A stretch of DNA of 64,000 nt from Burkholderiales bacterium (GCA_025354165.1 JANXNI010000045.1:93688-157687); one strand, 5' to 3'. Positions 9,344 through 19,865 are shown, numbered from the stretch's first letter. The notes: generated by a model from the sequence alone, not told the origin. Numbers and translations are program-made.

Positions 9344-9347
<4 letters not shown>
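8961..9347 (-). CDS. Single-domain response regulator (CheY-like)
   Basis: The 128-residue protein is a stand-alone receiver: acidic pair E9/D10, phosphorylation site D53 in VVLMDIRLPGMDG, and the conserved Lys in GYHPKPI near the C-terminus. There is no output domain, so it probably passes phosphate on or competes for it. It is locked between the kinase gene (overlap ATGA at 9344-9347) and the receiver-cyclase gene (overlap ATGA at 8961-8964). This arrangement fits a relay in which one kinase feeds two receivers. Confidence 0.93.
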
Positions 9348-11263
<1,916 letters not shown>

Positions 11264-11326
11264 CTCACGGATGGACTCTTTTGGTACTGGATCTTGCTGC
11301 CCTCTCAAAATTGACACACTCTAAAG

Positions 11327-12277
11327 TTATTGCACAAACTCATCGGCAAGCCTTAAGAGCGCTGCCGGAATGTCAACGTGGAGGCGGCGAGCCTCTTTCA
11401 AATTAATGCCAAACTTCGCTACGCGTGAGCGCTCGACGGGTATTGCACCTGGCGCAACGCCGGCACATATCAACCCGGCGGCTCTGGCAAGTACTGGAAG
11501 GCCGTCCACATTCACTGATTCATATACGAACGTGGCTCCGGAAATTAAAAAGCGGCGTCGATCAAACATCGTCGGAATACCTTTAGCAGCCGCAAGTGCA
11601 GCGATCTGAGTGCCACCGAGATAGCTTGGCAACGAATAGGGCACGTAAATCGCATCCATGCGCTCAGTTGCGACGTGGCGCTCAAAATCACTGAATTTAT
11701 TGGCTACTAGTAACTTCACTGTGAATCCAAATAAGCGAAGCGCTTCTAACGCAAATTTTTTATCCGTGAGCCTGCTTAAATAATCAGAATCTGCAACCAC
11801 AGCTAATACGGATGCTTTCGGCAAAAGGTCTCGAAGCAGCTCGACGCGCTTTAGATCTGCGTCGACGAAGTAACTAATGCCCGTTGCGTTAGAAGCAGAC
11901 GCGTTTAGGTTGGCCACAAATTTTTCGTATTGCGGATCAGAGTGGGTTTGAAACACAACCTTCACTTTAGGTAGCAGCCGTAAGGCCGCACTCGTCAAGT
12001 AGCCGCTCGCCGCAACGACAAGAATGTCATTGGAGTCGCCAACGCTCAGTATGGTCTCGTCCGCCACAGCACCGAGAGCAACGGGTAAATATTGAAAAGG
12101 CACTCCGCGACAAGCTTTATTCGATTGCAGCAACGAGACAAATCGGTCCTCATTTGACATGCCGCGGCCCGCAACGGGATCAAGATAGACAATTTTCCTA
12201 ATGCCTTCTCCACGCGCCATTGGAGAGAAGCTGGCACCCATGCAAGCGGCGCAAATAAATGCATATCCAGCCCTCAT
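11327..12277 (-). CDS. Periplasmic ABC-type substrate-binding protein, part of a sensory operon
   Basis: A 316-residue secreted protein resembling the ABC_sub_bind family (TrpX-like). It has a signal peptide over about the first 23 residues (MRAGYAFICAACMGASFS), followed by KIVYLDPVAGRGMSNEDRF. Later segments such as ASVLAVVADSDYLSRL and AIYVPYSLPSYLGG are typical of two-lobed periplasmic-binding folds. A strong ribosome site (GGAGAGG) fixes the ATG at 12277. No permease or ATPase gene is near. Instead it lies first in an operon with a sensor kinase, a receiver and a receiver-cyclase, so its job is probably to deliver a ligand signal to the kinase. The ligand is unknown. Confidence 0.75.
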   Translation of the reverse strand: MRAGYAFICAACMGASFSPMARGEGIRKIVYLDPVAGRGMSNEDRFVSLLQSNKACRGVPFQYLPVALGAVADETILSVGDSNDILVVAASGYLTSAALRLLPKVKVVFQTHSDPQYEKFVANLNASASNATGISYFVDADLKRVELLRDLLPKASVLAVVADSDYLSRLTDKKFALEALRLFGFTVKLLVANKFSDFERHVATERMDAIYVPYSLPSYLGGTQIAALAAAKGIPTMFDRRRFLISGATFVYESVNVDGLPVLARAAGLICAGVAPGAIPVERSRVAKFGINLKEARRLHVDIPAALLRLADEFVQ

Positions 12278-12435
12278 TCACCTCTCCACCCGAAAACAGT
12301 AAGCAGCCATTTACGAAATTTTTGCGCCGCTAAGTTCTTTCTCGATGAGTACCAGAATTCGGAAAAGACTCGCTAAAGAAAAGCAGTGCCGCAAGCGTAC
12401 CAATTCGATCAGATATTGCCGACAAAGTCACACTG

Positions 12436-12468
12436 ATCGGTCACCGATACCCTACCTGAACAGGTAGG
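12436..12468. promoter_or_regulatory. Two adjacent palindromes, second is a perfect lux-box-like site
   Basis: ATCGGTCACCGAT at 12436-12448 is a 6-bp inverted repeat around one base. CCTACCTGAACAGGTAGG at 12451-12468 is an 18-base inverted repeat with perfect 8-bp arms. The second site matches the palindrome upstream of the LuxR gene at 16 of 18 positions. It lies about 80 bases before the GTG at 12549. The likely role is an operator for the three-gene cassette, possibly bound by the LuxR protein. Confidence 0.5.
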
Positions 12469-12548
12469 ACAACGTTCATTGCCTGTGCATGTGTCGCAGC
12501 TAGTGATACCGTTCCGTAGGTTCAATTTTTCTTGTCTTGGGAGGTATA

Positions 12549-12935
12549 GTGAACGCTTCATCAACAGAGGGTTACTGCTGGATCGCTTTGTTGCAACCGG
12601 ACTTTGCGGGTGTATTGCGGTCGCTGCTTCAGGTCGAAACGGACCAGACAAAGCGCGATGCGCTCCTAATGATCATTGGCCAGCAAGTTGTGCCTATGCA
12701 CGTTGTACCTCCAGACAGTGCGCTAAAGCCAGCGGCGACAACGGCAGATAAATCTATCGCGATCGCAGTTATGGGGCCCGTTTTGCCCGGTAATAACGTA
12801 TGCAACGTGTCTCAACTGTTTGTAGGGCAAGGCGCTCTCGCTCTCGCTGAGGCATACGGGCTGGGCGTGGAAATTTCTTTCTACAAAAAGCATGCGCTCG
12901 CCTGTTTTCTTGTCAGAGTTACCGTCGACACCTAA
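12549..12935 (+). CDS. Unknown protein, first gene of the hydroxylase/phosphatase cassette
   Basis: I do not recognise this 128-residue protein. The GTG at 12549 is chosen because a clear ribosome site (GGGAGG) lies five bases before it. The product has no signal peptide. An Ala- and Val-rich stretch (SIAIAVMGPVLPGNNVCNV, then SQLFVGQGALALAEAYGLGV) could be a small alpha/beta domain. It ends 14 bases before the PKHD hydroxylase gene and is likely co-transcribed with it from a promoter near the 12451 palindrome. No function is proposed. Confidence 0.6.
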   Translation: MNASSTEGYCWIALLQPDFAGVLRSLLQVETDQTKRDALLMIIGQQVVPMHVVPPDSALKPAATTADKSIAIAVMGPVLPGNNVCNVSQLFVGQGALALAEAYGLGVEISFYKKHALACFLVRVTVDT

Positions 12936-12949
12936 ATTCGCGCCTGACA

Positions 12950-13525
12950 ATGACGAGTGCAACTGTCGCGGTCGATGGGCAAAATAATTACTTGACTCGC
13001 CCGTACGTCATGCCAAAGTTATTCGAACCGTCGGAATGTATTGCAATCCAAGAGCTTGCCGAAAAAGAAAATTTCGCACCAGGTGGCTTAATCGATCTTG
13101 TGCCTGACTACCGAATCTGCGCCGTAGCGACACTCGCAGGCACAGCAGAGACTGAGTGGATCCATCGCCGAATTCGTGATCACGTATTGACCATAAATCG
13201 CATCTGGTATCGGTTTGTACTGGATGGGCGTGATGAAGGGCTGCAAATCATGCGATACAGGACAGACGGCAAGATTGACTGGCACGCCGACCTCGGTCCG
13301 GGCGATGTGTCGACGCGTAAGCTAAGCATTACGGTTCAATTGTCTGAAGCTGACAGTTATAAGGGCGGCATGCTGGAATTTGCGGGTGATAAGTTCCCGG
13401 AAATCAGCAGTGCACAGGGAGACGCGATCATCTTCCCAAGTTATCTGGTTCATCGAATTACGCCTGTCCTTGTGGGATGCAGGCACTCTCTGGTTTCCTG
13501 GTTTCACGGCAATTCTTTCAGGTAA
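12950..13525 (+). CDS. 2-oxoglutarate/Fe(II)-dependent PKHD-type hydroxylase
   Basis: The 191-residue protein has the double-stranded beta-helix dioxygenase pattern. The metal triad is H112 and D114 (WHADLG) and H168 (FPSYLVHRITPV), with R178 about ten residues later to bind 2-oxoglutarate. IMRYRTDGKIDWHAD and KGGMLEFAG are typical of prolyl-4-hydroxylase-like and PiuC-like PKHD enzymes. The substrate is unknown. No TonB receptor or iron-uptake gene lies next to it, which argues against a classic PiuC role. It is the middle gene of a three-gene cassette with an unknown protein and a PAP2 phosphatase. Confidence 0.85.
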   Translation: MTSATVAVDGQNNYLTRPYVMPKLFEPSECIAIQELAEKENFAPGGLIDLVPDYRICAVATLAGTAETEWIHRRIRDHVLTINRIWYRFVLDGRDEGLQIMRYRTDGKIDWHADLGPGDVSTRKLSITVQLSEADSYKGGMLEFAGDKFPEISSAQGDAIIFPSYLVHRITPVLVGCRHSLVSWFHGNSFR

Positions 13526-13535
13526 GGTCATGCTC

Positions 13536-14201
13536 ATGTTTGCAAACATACCGTTTCCCGCTAGCGAATGGGCGCAGTCGAAACGCGACTGGATCGGCCT
13601 GCCTCACCCTTGGCTGCCAACCGATTGGCGTACTCGCATTGCCATACCAATTCCGCGGGACATTGGCGAAGGTGCGGAAGTATTTGCTGTGGTGAATCTT
13701 CGAGATATGCGCTCCAATAGAGCGGGCGAGATCGATCAACAAGACCAATCGATACTGCCCGAATTCTGGAAATTGTTAGGCGCGACAGTGACAAGCCCAT
13801 CGGAGGATCATTGGGTTAGTCTGTACCAAAATTTCGCTTCGCCGGTGATCTTTGCGCTCAAAGATGAATTCAACCGAGCCCGGCCGTACCACTATTTACC
13901 AACGCAGGTCGCCCCGCTATTTCAACGAGGTTGGCCCGCCTATCCGAGCGGGCACGCTACCCAGTCACATCTGCTTGCGCACGCCCTCAGCCATTGTTTC
14001 CCGGATCGGGAACTCGAACTATTTGCATTGGCCGAGAGAATTTCGATCAACCGCGAAGTCGCTGGCGTACATTTTGGAACCGATTCTTTGTCTGGCGCAG
14101 AATTGGCTAGGCAACTCTTTCACGAGATATTGCTCAAATCCGAAAAATATAATCAGTCAGCTGAGTCCGCTTGCAAAGGACTGCACGCTCGGCAGCCTTA
14201 A
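13536..14201 (+). CDS. PAP2-superfamily phosphatase / haloperoxidase-like protein, soluble
   Basis: The 221-residue product carries the three PAP2 motifs: KDEFNRARP, PSGHATQSH, and NREVAGVHFGTD, the last in place of SRxxxxxHxxxD. These residues bind phosphate or vanadate. Unlike lipid phosphatases it has no membrane helices and no evident signal peptide, so it is closer to soluble acid phosphatases or vanadium haloperoxidases. The ATG at 13536 has an AAGG eight bases upstream; an ATG at 13530 is too close to it. It begins 10 bases after the hydroxylase stop. Confidence 0.8.
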   Translation: MFANIPFPASEWAQSKRDWIGLPHPWLPTDWRTRIAIPIPRDIGEGAEVFAVVNLRDMRSNRAGEIDQQDQSILPEFWKLLGATVTSPSEDHWVSLYQNFASPVIFALKDEFNRARPYHYLPTQVAPLFQRGWPAYPSGHATQSHLLAHALSHCFPDRELELFALAERISINREVAGVHFGTDSLSGAELARQLFHEILLKSEKYNQSAESACKGLHARQP

Positions 14202-14346
14202 CAACACTCGTTGCCGCGCCGGTTCGACTGAAAACACATTCCTTGTTATTGTGTGGTCGTTGAATCACTAAACGTCTCCATCTTTCGGGACAGGGATGAA
14301 AAAACGCGGTGGTGAATTCCGGTTGCTGGGCGACATTGGCGCTCAA

Positions 14347-14462
14347 CAGCTTTTCCGTAAACGGCTTATTTCATGGGGGTTGGCGGTAACAAATCGCGTT
14401 TCTCGATAAATTCAAAATACCGCGCTCAGCCCTCGTGCAGTGGTCATTTCAGCCAAAAGCTG
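14347..14462. repeat. 116-bp palindromic family, copy B
   Basis: 116 bp. The left outer arm is CAGCTTTTCCGTAAACGG; the right outer arm on the other strand is CAGCTTTTGGCTGAAATG. The inner arms are GGGGGTTGG and CTCAGCCCT, and the core is CTCGATAAA. It lies between the PAP2 gene and the PIN remnant. Confidence 0.85.
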
Positions 14463-14476
14463 AACGCTTGATCATT

Positions 14477-14704
14477 TCAACCGAACGCTTTCACGCATCT
14501 CACCATGCGCGCAAAGCTGCGCAGCGCGACGATTCGCGTCGGGCCGCGGCGCTTCAGCCTCAGCACGTCTGCTTTATCGCCAGAAACCAGATAGTGCGCG
14601 CCAGTGGCTTCGGCGCAAACGAGCAGAAAATTATCGAATGGATCCGCGACCGTTGGCAGCGGCTCCGGCGCGGCCAGCGCTTGAAGTATTGGTGAAATAT
14701 TCAT
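14477..14704 (-). pseudogene. C-terminal remnant of a PIN-domain toxin-like protein
   Basis: About 75 residues can be read. The stretch PFDNFLLVCAEATGAHYLVSGD followed by KADVLRL and TRIVALRSFARM matches the C-terminal half of PIN-domain ribonucleases, where DPxDN and YLVTGD carry active-site acids. The N-terminal half with the first catalytic Asp is missing. The frame continues upstream to 14941 but as non-PIN sequence. No antitoxin gene is adjacent. It is probably a decayed VapC-like gene. Confidence 0.6.
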
Positions 14705-14895
14705 CGATTTCGCCTGAATCAATTCAGAACGAATTACTGAAGGTTTATCGCGGGTGAATGAGCTTCGTGCATGAAACCTTCCAACGGCGGGTGCAAGGCG
14801 TTCGGTGGAACCGCAAGCGTTCCGCCCTACTTTCAACTCCAACGTGCCACCATGCGACAATCTTCGTCCCGGCCACCCAACCAAAGCAGTACCCG

Positions 14896-15657
14896 ATGAC
14901 CGCAGACATTTCCCCCCCACCCTCCACCGCAGCCGACGCATCCGGCGCTCGCGCCTCCGCCCAGCGCGACTTGGCGGCCATGCCCGCCAGCGAACGCGTT
15001 CGTGGCCGCATCAAAGCCTCGGGCAAGCGCTTTCATGCCAACGACAACATCAGCGAATTCATCCGTACCGGTGAAGTTGATGAGTTGCAGACGGAAGTGG
15101 AATCGAAGATGCGCGAGGTGCTCAAGAGCCTTGTGATCGATACCGAGAGCGACCACAACACGCACGACACGGCGAAGCGTGTGGCGAAGATGTTTTTGAA
15201 CGAGGTATTTCGCGGGCGCTACACGCAACAGCCACCGGTGACCGAGTTTCCGAATGTGGAGCACTTGAATGAGCTGATGATTGTGGGGCCGATTACGATT
15301 CGCTCGGCTTGCTCACATCATCTGTGCCCGATCATGGGGCGCATCTGGGTGGGTGTGATGCCGAACCAGCATTCCAATTTGATCGGTTTGTCGAAATACG
15401 CGCGGCTGGCAGATTGGGTGATGAGCCGCCCGCAGATTCAGGAAGAAGCGGTGACGCAGTTGGCAAATTTGTTGCAGGACAAGATTCAACCAGACGGGCT
15501 GGCGCTGGTGATGGAGGCGGATCACTTTTGTATGCAGTGGCGCGGCGTGAAGGATGTGAATTCGAAAATGATCAATAGCGTGATGCGCGGCTCATTCCTG
15601 AAAGACCCGAATTTGCGACGCGAATTTTTGGCCCTTGTTGACAATCGGAGGGCTTGA
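14896..15657 (+). CDS. folE: GTP cyclohydrolase I
   Basis: The 253-residue enzyme converts GTP to 7,8-dihydroneopterin triphosphate, the first step to folate and pterins. Zinc ligands are visible: C139 with H141 and H142 in ACSHHLCPIMG, and C212 in HFCMQWRGVKD, where the usual sequence is HMCMTMRG. A Pro/Ala-rich tail of about 35 residues precedes the catalytic domain. The ATG at 14896 is the first plausible start; the open frame from 14758 codes for unrelated sequence. It is followed two bases later by a BLUF photoreceptor gene. Confidence 0.93.
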   Translation: MTADISPPPSTAADASGARASAQRDLAAMPASERVRGRIKASGKRFHANDNISEFIRTGEVDELQTEVESKMREVLKSLVIDTESDHNTHDTAKRVAKMFLNEVFRGRYTQQPPVTEFPNVEHLNELMIVGPITIRSACSHHLCPIMGRIWVGVMPNQHSNLIGLSKYARLADWVMSRPQIQEEAVTQLANLLQDKIQPDGLALVMEADHFCMQWRGVKDVNSKMINSVMRGSFLKDPNLRREFLALVDNRRA

Positions 15658-15659
15658 TC

Positions 15660-16082
15660 ATGTTGGTTCGCCTCACTTACACGAGCCGCGCTTCGGAAGC
15701 GCTGACCGCAGCAGCGATGGATACGATTCTTGCGTCGTCGCGCAAGAACAATCCGTCGAACGGCATTACCGGCGTGCTCTGCACCAACAACTACATTTTT
15801 TTGCAGATGCTGGAAGGCGGTCGCAAAGAAGTCAACGAAACTTACAACCGCATCGTGGCCGACAAGCGGCATCATGATGTGCAGATTTTGAACTTCGAAG
15901 AAATCACGGAGCGCAAATTTGCGGTGTGGTCGATGGGTAAGGTGAGCTTTGATCGCGTCAATATGGCGATCTTGCTGAAGCACTCTGCTAAATCCGTGCT
16001 TGATCCTTATGCGGTATCGGGAAGCGTGTCGGTGGCGCTGCTTGAGGATTTGATGGCGAACGCGAGTATTTCGTCCGGCTGA
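15660..16082 (+). CDS. BLUF-domain blue-light sensor protein
   Basis: A 140-residue short BLUF protein that binds FAD and responds to blue light. The photocycle residues are in place: Y7 in LTYTSRAS, N34 in NPSNGITG, Q49 in IFLQMLEG, and W90 in FAVWSMG. There is no attached output domain, so it acts by protein contact. The ATG at 15660 has a good ribosome site (CGGAGGG, spacing 7). It follows folE by two bases, which implies co-expression with pterin synthesis. Confidence 0.93.
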   Translation: MLVRLTYTSRASEALTAAAMDTILASSRKNNPSNGITGVLCTNNYIFLQMLEGGRKEVNETYNRIVADKRHHDVQILNFEEITERKFAVWSMGKVSFDRVNMAILLKHSAKSVLDPYAVSGSVSVALLEDLMANASISSG

Positions 16083-16122
16083 TTTCGGGGTCTGTTTCGG
16101 GTTAGAAACAGCATCCGTAGTC

Positions 16123-16222
16123 GTCATCCTGAATGCGCGAAGGATAAATCAGTGCGCCGACCTCGCCGAACCGTGCAGCCGCAGATGCATGCCACGTGAT
16201 CCTTCGCAAGTCTAAAAATGAC
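16123..16222. repeat. GTCATCC-type palindromic intergenic repeat, copy 1
   Basis: About 100 bp with imperfect inverted ends. The left end reads GTCATCCTGAATGCGCGAAG and the right end, on the other strand, reads GTCATTTTTAGACTTGCGAAG; both continue GATC or GATA. A second copy lies at 49012-49113. A separate small inverted repeat, GCGGGCAGTGCCCGC, follows at 16235-16249. Confidence 0.75.
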
Positions 16223-16266
16223 AGATACTCCAAGGCGGGCAGTGCCCGCACTTCGCGACGCAGCAA

Positions 16267-16998
16267 CTAAGACTTCTTGCCGTCGCCCTTCATCGCTTCG
16301 AGCTTGGCGACATCGATTTTGCTGACGAGTGATTTGACGTCGCTCATTTCGATGCCATTCGCATCGACTTCGACCATGAAACGGTTGCCGATGACCATTT
16401 GAATCTCGCCGTGCTGACCGGATTTATCCCACTTTTCGTGCAGCTTCCGACCGTCGACCGTCGACGTTTTTTCGTAACCGCTGCTGGTTTCTTTGTCCAC
16501 TTCGACATTCATCCACATATTGGCGAGCGCAAACGGGCCGGCGAGTGAACCCGGATCGGTGATCTCAAATCGCACGCGCTTGTTACCGTCGGCCGTGCGG
16601 AAAGATTGCTTTGCCTCAGAAACGGAGATGCCAAAGGCGTTGTTCTTCTCGCCAGAGCTTTCTCCCTTTTCAAACCCGGCAAGCTCCTGCGGCAGGGCTT
16701 CCTTTAATTTACGGAAATCGATGGGCTCGTAGCTCGCGGCACCCGCCGCGCCAGACGCCGCACCGGCGATACCGCCCAACGCTTTCATCATGTCACCAAC
16801 GGCTGCGCCAACGTCCTGACCGCCTTTAGCTGCGCCGGATTCCATGCGTTTTCCAGCCGCCTCCATGTCCTTGGCCGCTTGCTCAAGCTTTTTCATCGCC
16901 TCTTCGCGGGCGACCTGCTCCGGGCTGGGGCCGCAGGCGGTAAGCAGCGCGGCAGCGCAAAGAGAGACGACGGTTGCGGAAAGCGTGGTAATTTTCAT
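16267..16998 (-). CDS. Predicted lipoprotein of unknown function
   Basis: The 243-residue product begins with a lipoprotein signal (MKITTLSATVVSLCAAALLTACG; lipobox LTAC). A charged helical stretch follows (QVAREEAMKKLEQAAKDMEAAGKR split over about residues 28-52), then a Gly/Ala-rich linker. The C-terminal domain of about 140 residues is rich in beta strands (RVRFEITDPGSLAGPFALANM, then MVIGNRFMVEVDANG). I do not recognise the domain. It stands alone on the minus strand. Confidence 0.75.
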   Translation of the reverse strand: MKITTLSATVVSLCAAALLTACGPSPEQVAREEAMKKLEQAAKDMEAAGKRMESGAAKGGQDVGAAVGDMMKALGGIAGAASGAAGAASYEPIDFRKLKEALPQELAGFEKGESSGEKNNAFGISVSEAKQSFRTADGNKRVRFEITDPGSLAGPFALANMWMNVEVDKETSSGYEKTSTVDGRKLHEKWDKSGQHGEIQMVIGNRFMVEVDANGIEMSDVKSLVSKIDVAKLEAMKGDGKKS

Positions 16999-17191
16999 GG
17001 GCTGAGGGTATGAATTTGCGTATCGACTAAGACGGATTTAGGAGAAAAATTGTGCCATGCTCTTGGTCTGTGTCGGTGGGGTTAGCGATAGCGACAGCGA
17101 CAGCGTACCCCGACAGCCTTCGAACGTGGACACTATGACATCGGGCTTCGCTTTGGCGCACTCGACTACGAACTTTATTCGCGCGGCGGGA

Positions 17192-18628
17192 TCAGGCCGT
17201 GCCACCCACCGTTAGCCCCTCAATACGTAACGTCGGCTGGCCGATGCCGACGGGCACGCTCTGGCCTTCTTTGCCGCATACGCCGATACCCTCGTCGAGC
17301 GCCATGTCGTTACCGATCATGGTGATTTTGGTCAAAGCATCGGGACCGTTGCCAATGAGTGTTGCGCCCTTGATCGGGTACATCAGTTTGCCGTTTTCGA
17401 CTTTCCAGGCCTCGTCCATCGTGAACACGAATTTGCCGTTGGTGATGTCGACCTGACCGCCGCCGAAGTTCACGGCGTAAATGCCGTTTTCGACGCTGGC
17501 GATGATTTCCTGAGGATCGCGATCACCGCCGAGCATGTAAGTGTTGGTCATGCGCGGCATCGGCAGGTGCGCATAACTCTCCCGGCGGCCATTTCCGGTA
17601 GACGATGAACCCATCAGTCGCGCGTTCATGGTGTCCTGAATGTAGCCCTTCAAAATGCCGTCTTCGATGAGCACGGTGGCATTGGTTGGCGTACCTTCGT
17701 CGTCTACGGTCAACGATCCACGACGGTCTGGCAGCGTGCCATCGTCGAGGACGGTGACTCCCTTAGCGGCAACACGTTCGCCGATACGACCGCTGAACGC
17801 TGACGAGCCTTTGCGGTTGAAATCGCCTTCCAGGCCGTGGCCCACCGCCTCATGCAGCAGCACACCAGGCCATCCGGGCCCACAAACGACCGGCATGATG
17901 CCCGCAGGCGCAGGACGCGCGTCGAGATTAATGAGCGCCATGTCGACGGCCTCATGCGCGCGCTTGGTCATGAACGCGGTGTCCATGCGCTCGAAGCCGT
18001 AGCGCCCGCCGCCGCCAGAGCGGCCCTGCTCGCGCTTGCCGTTGTGTTCGACAATGGCCGTTACATTCAGTCGGCAAAGCGGGCGCACGTCGGACGCCAC
18101 GACTCCGTCGCTGCGCATCACCAGCATGACAACGTGTTCGCAGGCCAGATTGACCATCACTTGCGTCACGCGTGGATCGCGCGCACGGGCGATAGCTTCA
18201 GTCTCGCGAAGCAGTGCAATTTTCGCGTCATCGCTAATTGACGCCAGCGGATCGGCAGCGGTGTAGAGCGATGATGCAACGCGACTTGGCGGCATGGCAA
18301 TGGACGCACTCTGGCCCGCACGACCAATGGCGGCCACCGTGTTTGCAGCAGTCGTGATCGAGGCCAGGCCAATATCGCCTGAGTAGGCGAACGCTGTTTG
18401 CTCGCCGGTAATCGCGCGCACGCCGACGCCAGACTCAATCGAAAAGCTGCCGCTCTTGACGATGGATTCTTCTAGCGACCAGGACTCCGATTTGTGATGC
18501 TCAAAGTACAAATCAGCAAATTCCACACCGCGCGAAGTCAGCCCGCCCAGCGTGCTGGCGAGTTGATCGAGCGAGAGATTGGCGGGGGTGAGAAGCAGCG
18601 ATTGCGCGGTAGCGAGTGAAGCAGACAT
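17192..18628 (-). CDS. tldD: Metalloprotease TldD
   Basis: The 478-residue protein is the TldD half of the TldD/TldE (PmbA) protease, which degrades unfolded peptides and matures microcins and CcdA. The HExxxH zinc motif is HEAVGHGLEGD, with H259, E260 and H264, and a Cys further on (GVCGKEG) may complete the site. The opening SLEESIVKSGSFSIESGVGVRA is typical. Length is standard. The pmbA partner gene is not in this window. Confidence 0.95.
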   Translation of the reverse strand: MSASLATAQSLLLTPANLSLDQLASTLGGLTSRGVEFADLYFEHHKSESWSLEESIVKSGSFSIESGVGVRAITGEQTAFAYSGDIGLASITTAANTVAAIGRAGQSASIAMPPSRVASSLYTAADPLASISDDAKIALLRETEAIARARDPRVTQVMVNLACEHVVMLVMRSDGVVASDVRPLCRLNVTAIVEHNGKREQGRSGGGGRYGFERMDTAFMTKRAHEAVDMALINLDARPAPAGIMPVVCGPGWPGVLLHEAVGHGLEGDFNRKGSSAFSGRIGERVAAKGVTVLDDGTLPDRRGSLTVDDEGTPTNATVLIEDGILKGYIQDTMNARLMGSSSTGNGRRESYAHLPMPRMTNTYMLGGDRDPQEIIASVENGIYAVNFGGGQVDITNGKFVFTMDEAWKVENGKLMYPIKGATLIGNGPDALTKITMIGNDMALDEGIGVCGKEGQSVPVGIGQPTLRIEGLTVGGTA

Positions 18629-18733
18629 CTAGGGGGTTCTAAAACAGCAAATACAGGGATGAGTGAGGGTAGCACAGGTATAACCCGCGCCCTCGCCCGT
18701 GCCCGCGCCGCCCCGCGAGCGTAGGATCGCCGC

Positions 18734-19630
18734 CTACGCCAGGTGTTTTTTAAAATGCTCCAGCGTGCGATCCCACGACAGTTTGGCGGCGGTTTCGTCG
18801 TAACGCGGCGTGGAGTTGTTGTGAAAGCCGTGCTGCGTGCCAGCGTAAGTGTGCGCCTCAAACTTCGCGCCCGACGCTTTCAGGGCAGTCTCATAGGCGG
18901 GCCATGTGCCGTTAACGCCGGGATCGGTCGCGGCGAAGTGAATGAGCATTGCGGCTTTGATGTTCGGTACTTTTGACGTTTCCGCCGCTGCGCCGTAGTA
19001 CGGAGCCGACGCCTGCAGGTCTGCGCCCATCGTCGCGGCGAGATAGTTGCTCGTTCCGCCACCCCAGCAAAAGCCGGTGACGCCGAGTTTGCCAGTGGAC
19101 AGTTTGTGCGCCTTGAGCCACTTCGCGCCGTTCAGCATGTCGGTGCGCAGCTTGGCCTGATCGAGTTTGCCCTGCATCGTCCGGCCATCGTCGTCATTGC
19201 CTGGATAGCCGCCAAGCGGCGCGAGGCCGTCCGGTGCCAGCGCGAGAAAGCCCGCCGCAGCGGCGCGGCGCGCGACGTCTTCAATGTAGGGATTCAAACC
19301 GCGATTTTCGTGAATGATCAGCACACTGGGAAACGGGCCGGCACCAGCCGGTTGCACGAGGTAGCCGCGCATCGTGTCGCCGTTCCCGCCAGGTGACGGG
19401 TAGGTGACGTAAGACGCTTTGATGCGCGGGTCGGTGAACGAAATGGTTTGCGCTTTGGCATACTGCGGAAGCAACGACGTGGCCATGGCAAGCGCGGGGA
19501 TGCCCAGTGCGGCGAGCGCACCGGCGCGTTTTAGGTATTCGCGGCGATCAATCTTGCCGTGGCAATATTCGTCGTACAAATCGTAGACGCGCTGGTCAAT
19601 TTCGATCTGGGTGATGCCAGTGTTGCTCAT
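18734..19630 (-). CDS. Dienelactone hydrolase-family protein, probably Tat-exported
   Basis: The 298-residue protein is a carboxymethylenebutenolidase-type alpha/beta hydrolase. The catalytic triad reads C188 (GFCWGGG), D236 (AATDPGVNG) and H267 (TQHGFHN), with E108 in HENRG. An N-terminal extension carries a twin-arginine-like motif, DRREYLKRAG, followed by a hydrophobic stretch ending KAQ. The enzyme therefore probably works in the periplasm. The substrate may be a dienelactone or another ester. A GCGTAGG...CCTACGC hairpin overlaps its stop codon at 18719-18739. Confidence 0.88.
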   Translation of the reverse strand: MSNTGITQIEIDQRVYDLYDEYCHGKIDRREYLKRAGALAALGIPALAMATSLLPQYAKAQTISFTDPRIKASYVTYPSPGGNGDTMRGYLVQPAGAGPFPSVLIIHENRGLNPYIEDVARRAAAAGFLALAPDGLAPLGGYPGNDDDGRTMQGKLDQAKLRTDMLNGAKWLKAHKLSTGKLGVTGFCWGGGTSNYLAATMGADLQASAPYYGAAAETSKVPNIKAAMLIHFAATDPGVNGTWPAYETALKASGAKFEAHTYAGTQHGFHNNSTPRYDETAAKLSWDRTLEHFKKHLA

Positions 19631-19713
19631 GCTTAATCTCGGATGAAACGGTGGAGCCGCACTGTAGCGCGTTGTCGCTGAAATCGATACCGGGTTACTA
19701 GAAATATTGCAAT

Positions 19714-19830
19714 CAACTTTTTTATGAAAGCGCTATTTCATGAGGGCTGGATGCTCATATTGACGATAGTCGATAAAGTTGATTTATCGCGTCTAGCCCC
19801 TATATCAACGTCGTTTGGCGAAAAAGCTGA
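19714..19830. repeat. 116-bp palindromic family, copy C
   Basis: 117 bp. The left outer arm is CAACTTTTTTATGAAAGCG and the right outer arm on the other strand is CAGCTTTTTCGCCAAACG. The inner arms are GAGGGCTGG and CTAGCCCCT, and the core is GTCGATAAAG. It lies between the dienelactone hydrolase start and the end of livF. Confidence 0.85.
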
Positions 19831-19865
19831 TCCATTCACTGCGCTGCCGCGAAGTCGGACAGCGG

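Noticed and set aside
12409..12651. Minus-strand frame of 80 codons with CDTC and CPTC pairs resembling a zinc ribbon
   Set aside because: It overlaps the palindromic control region and the start of the plus-strand cassette, has no ribosome site, and the Cys pairs arise from the palindrome and its surroundings.
15522..16127. Minus-strand frame of 201 codons opposite folE and BLUF
   Set aside because: Antisense shadow with no family features.
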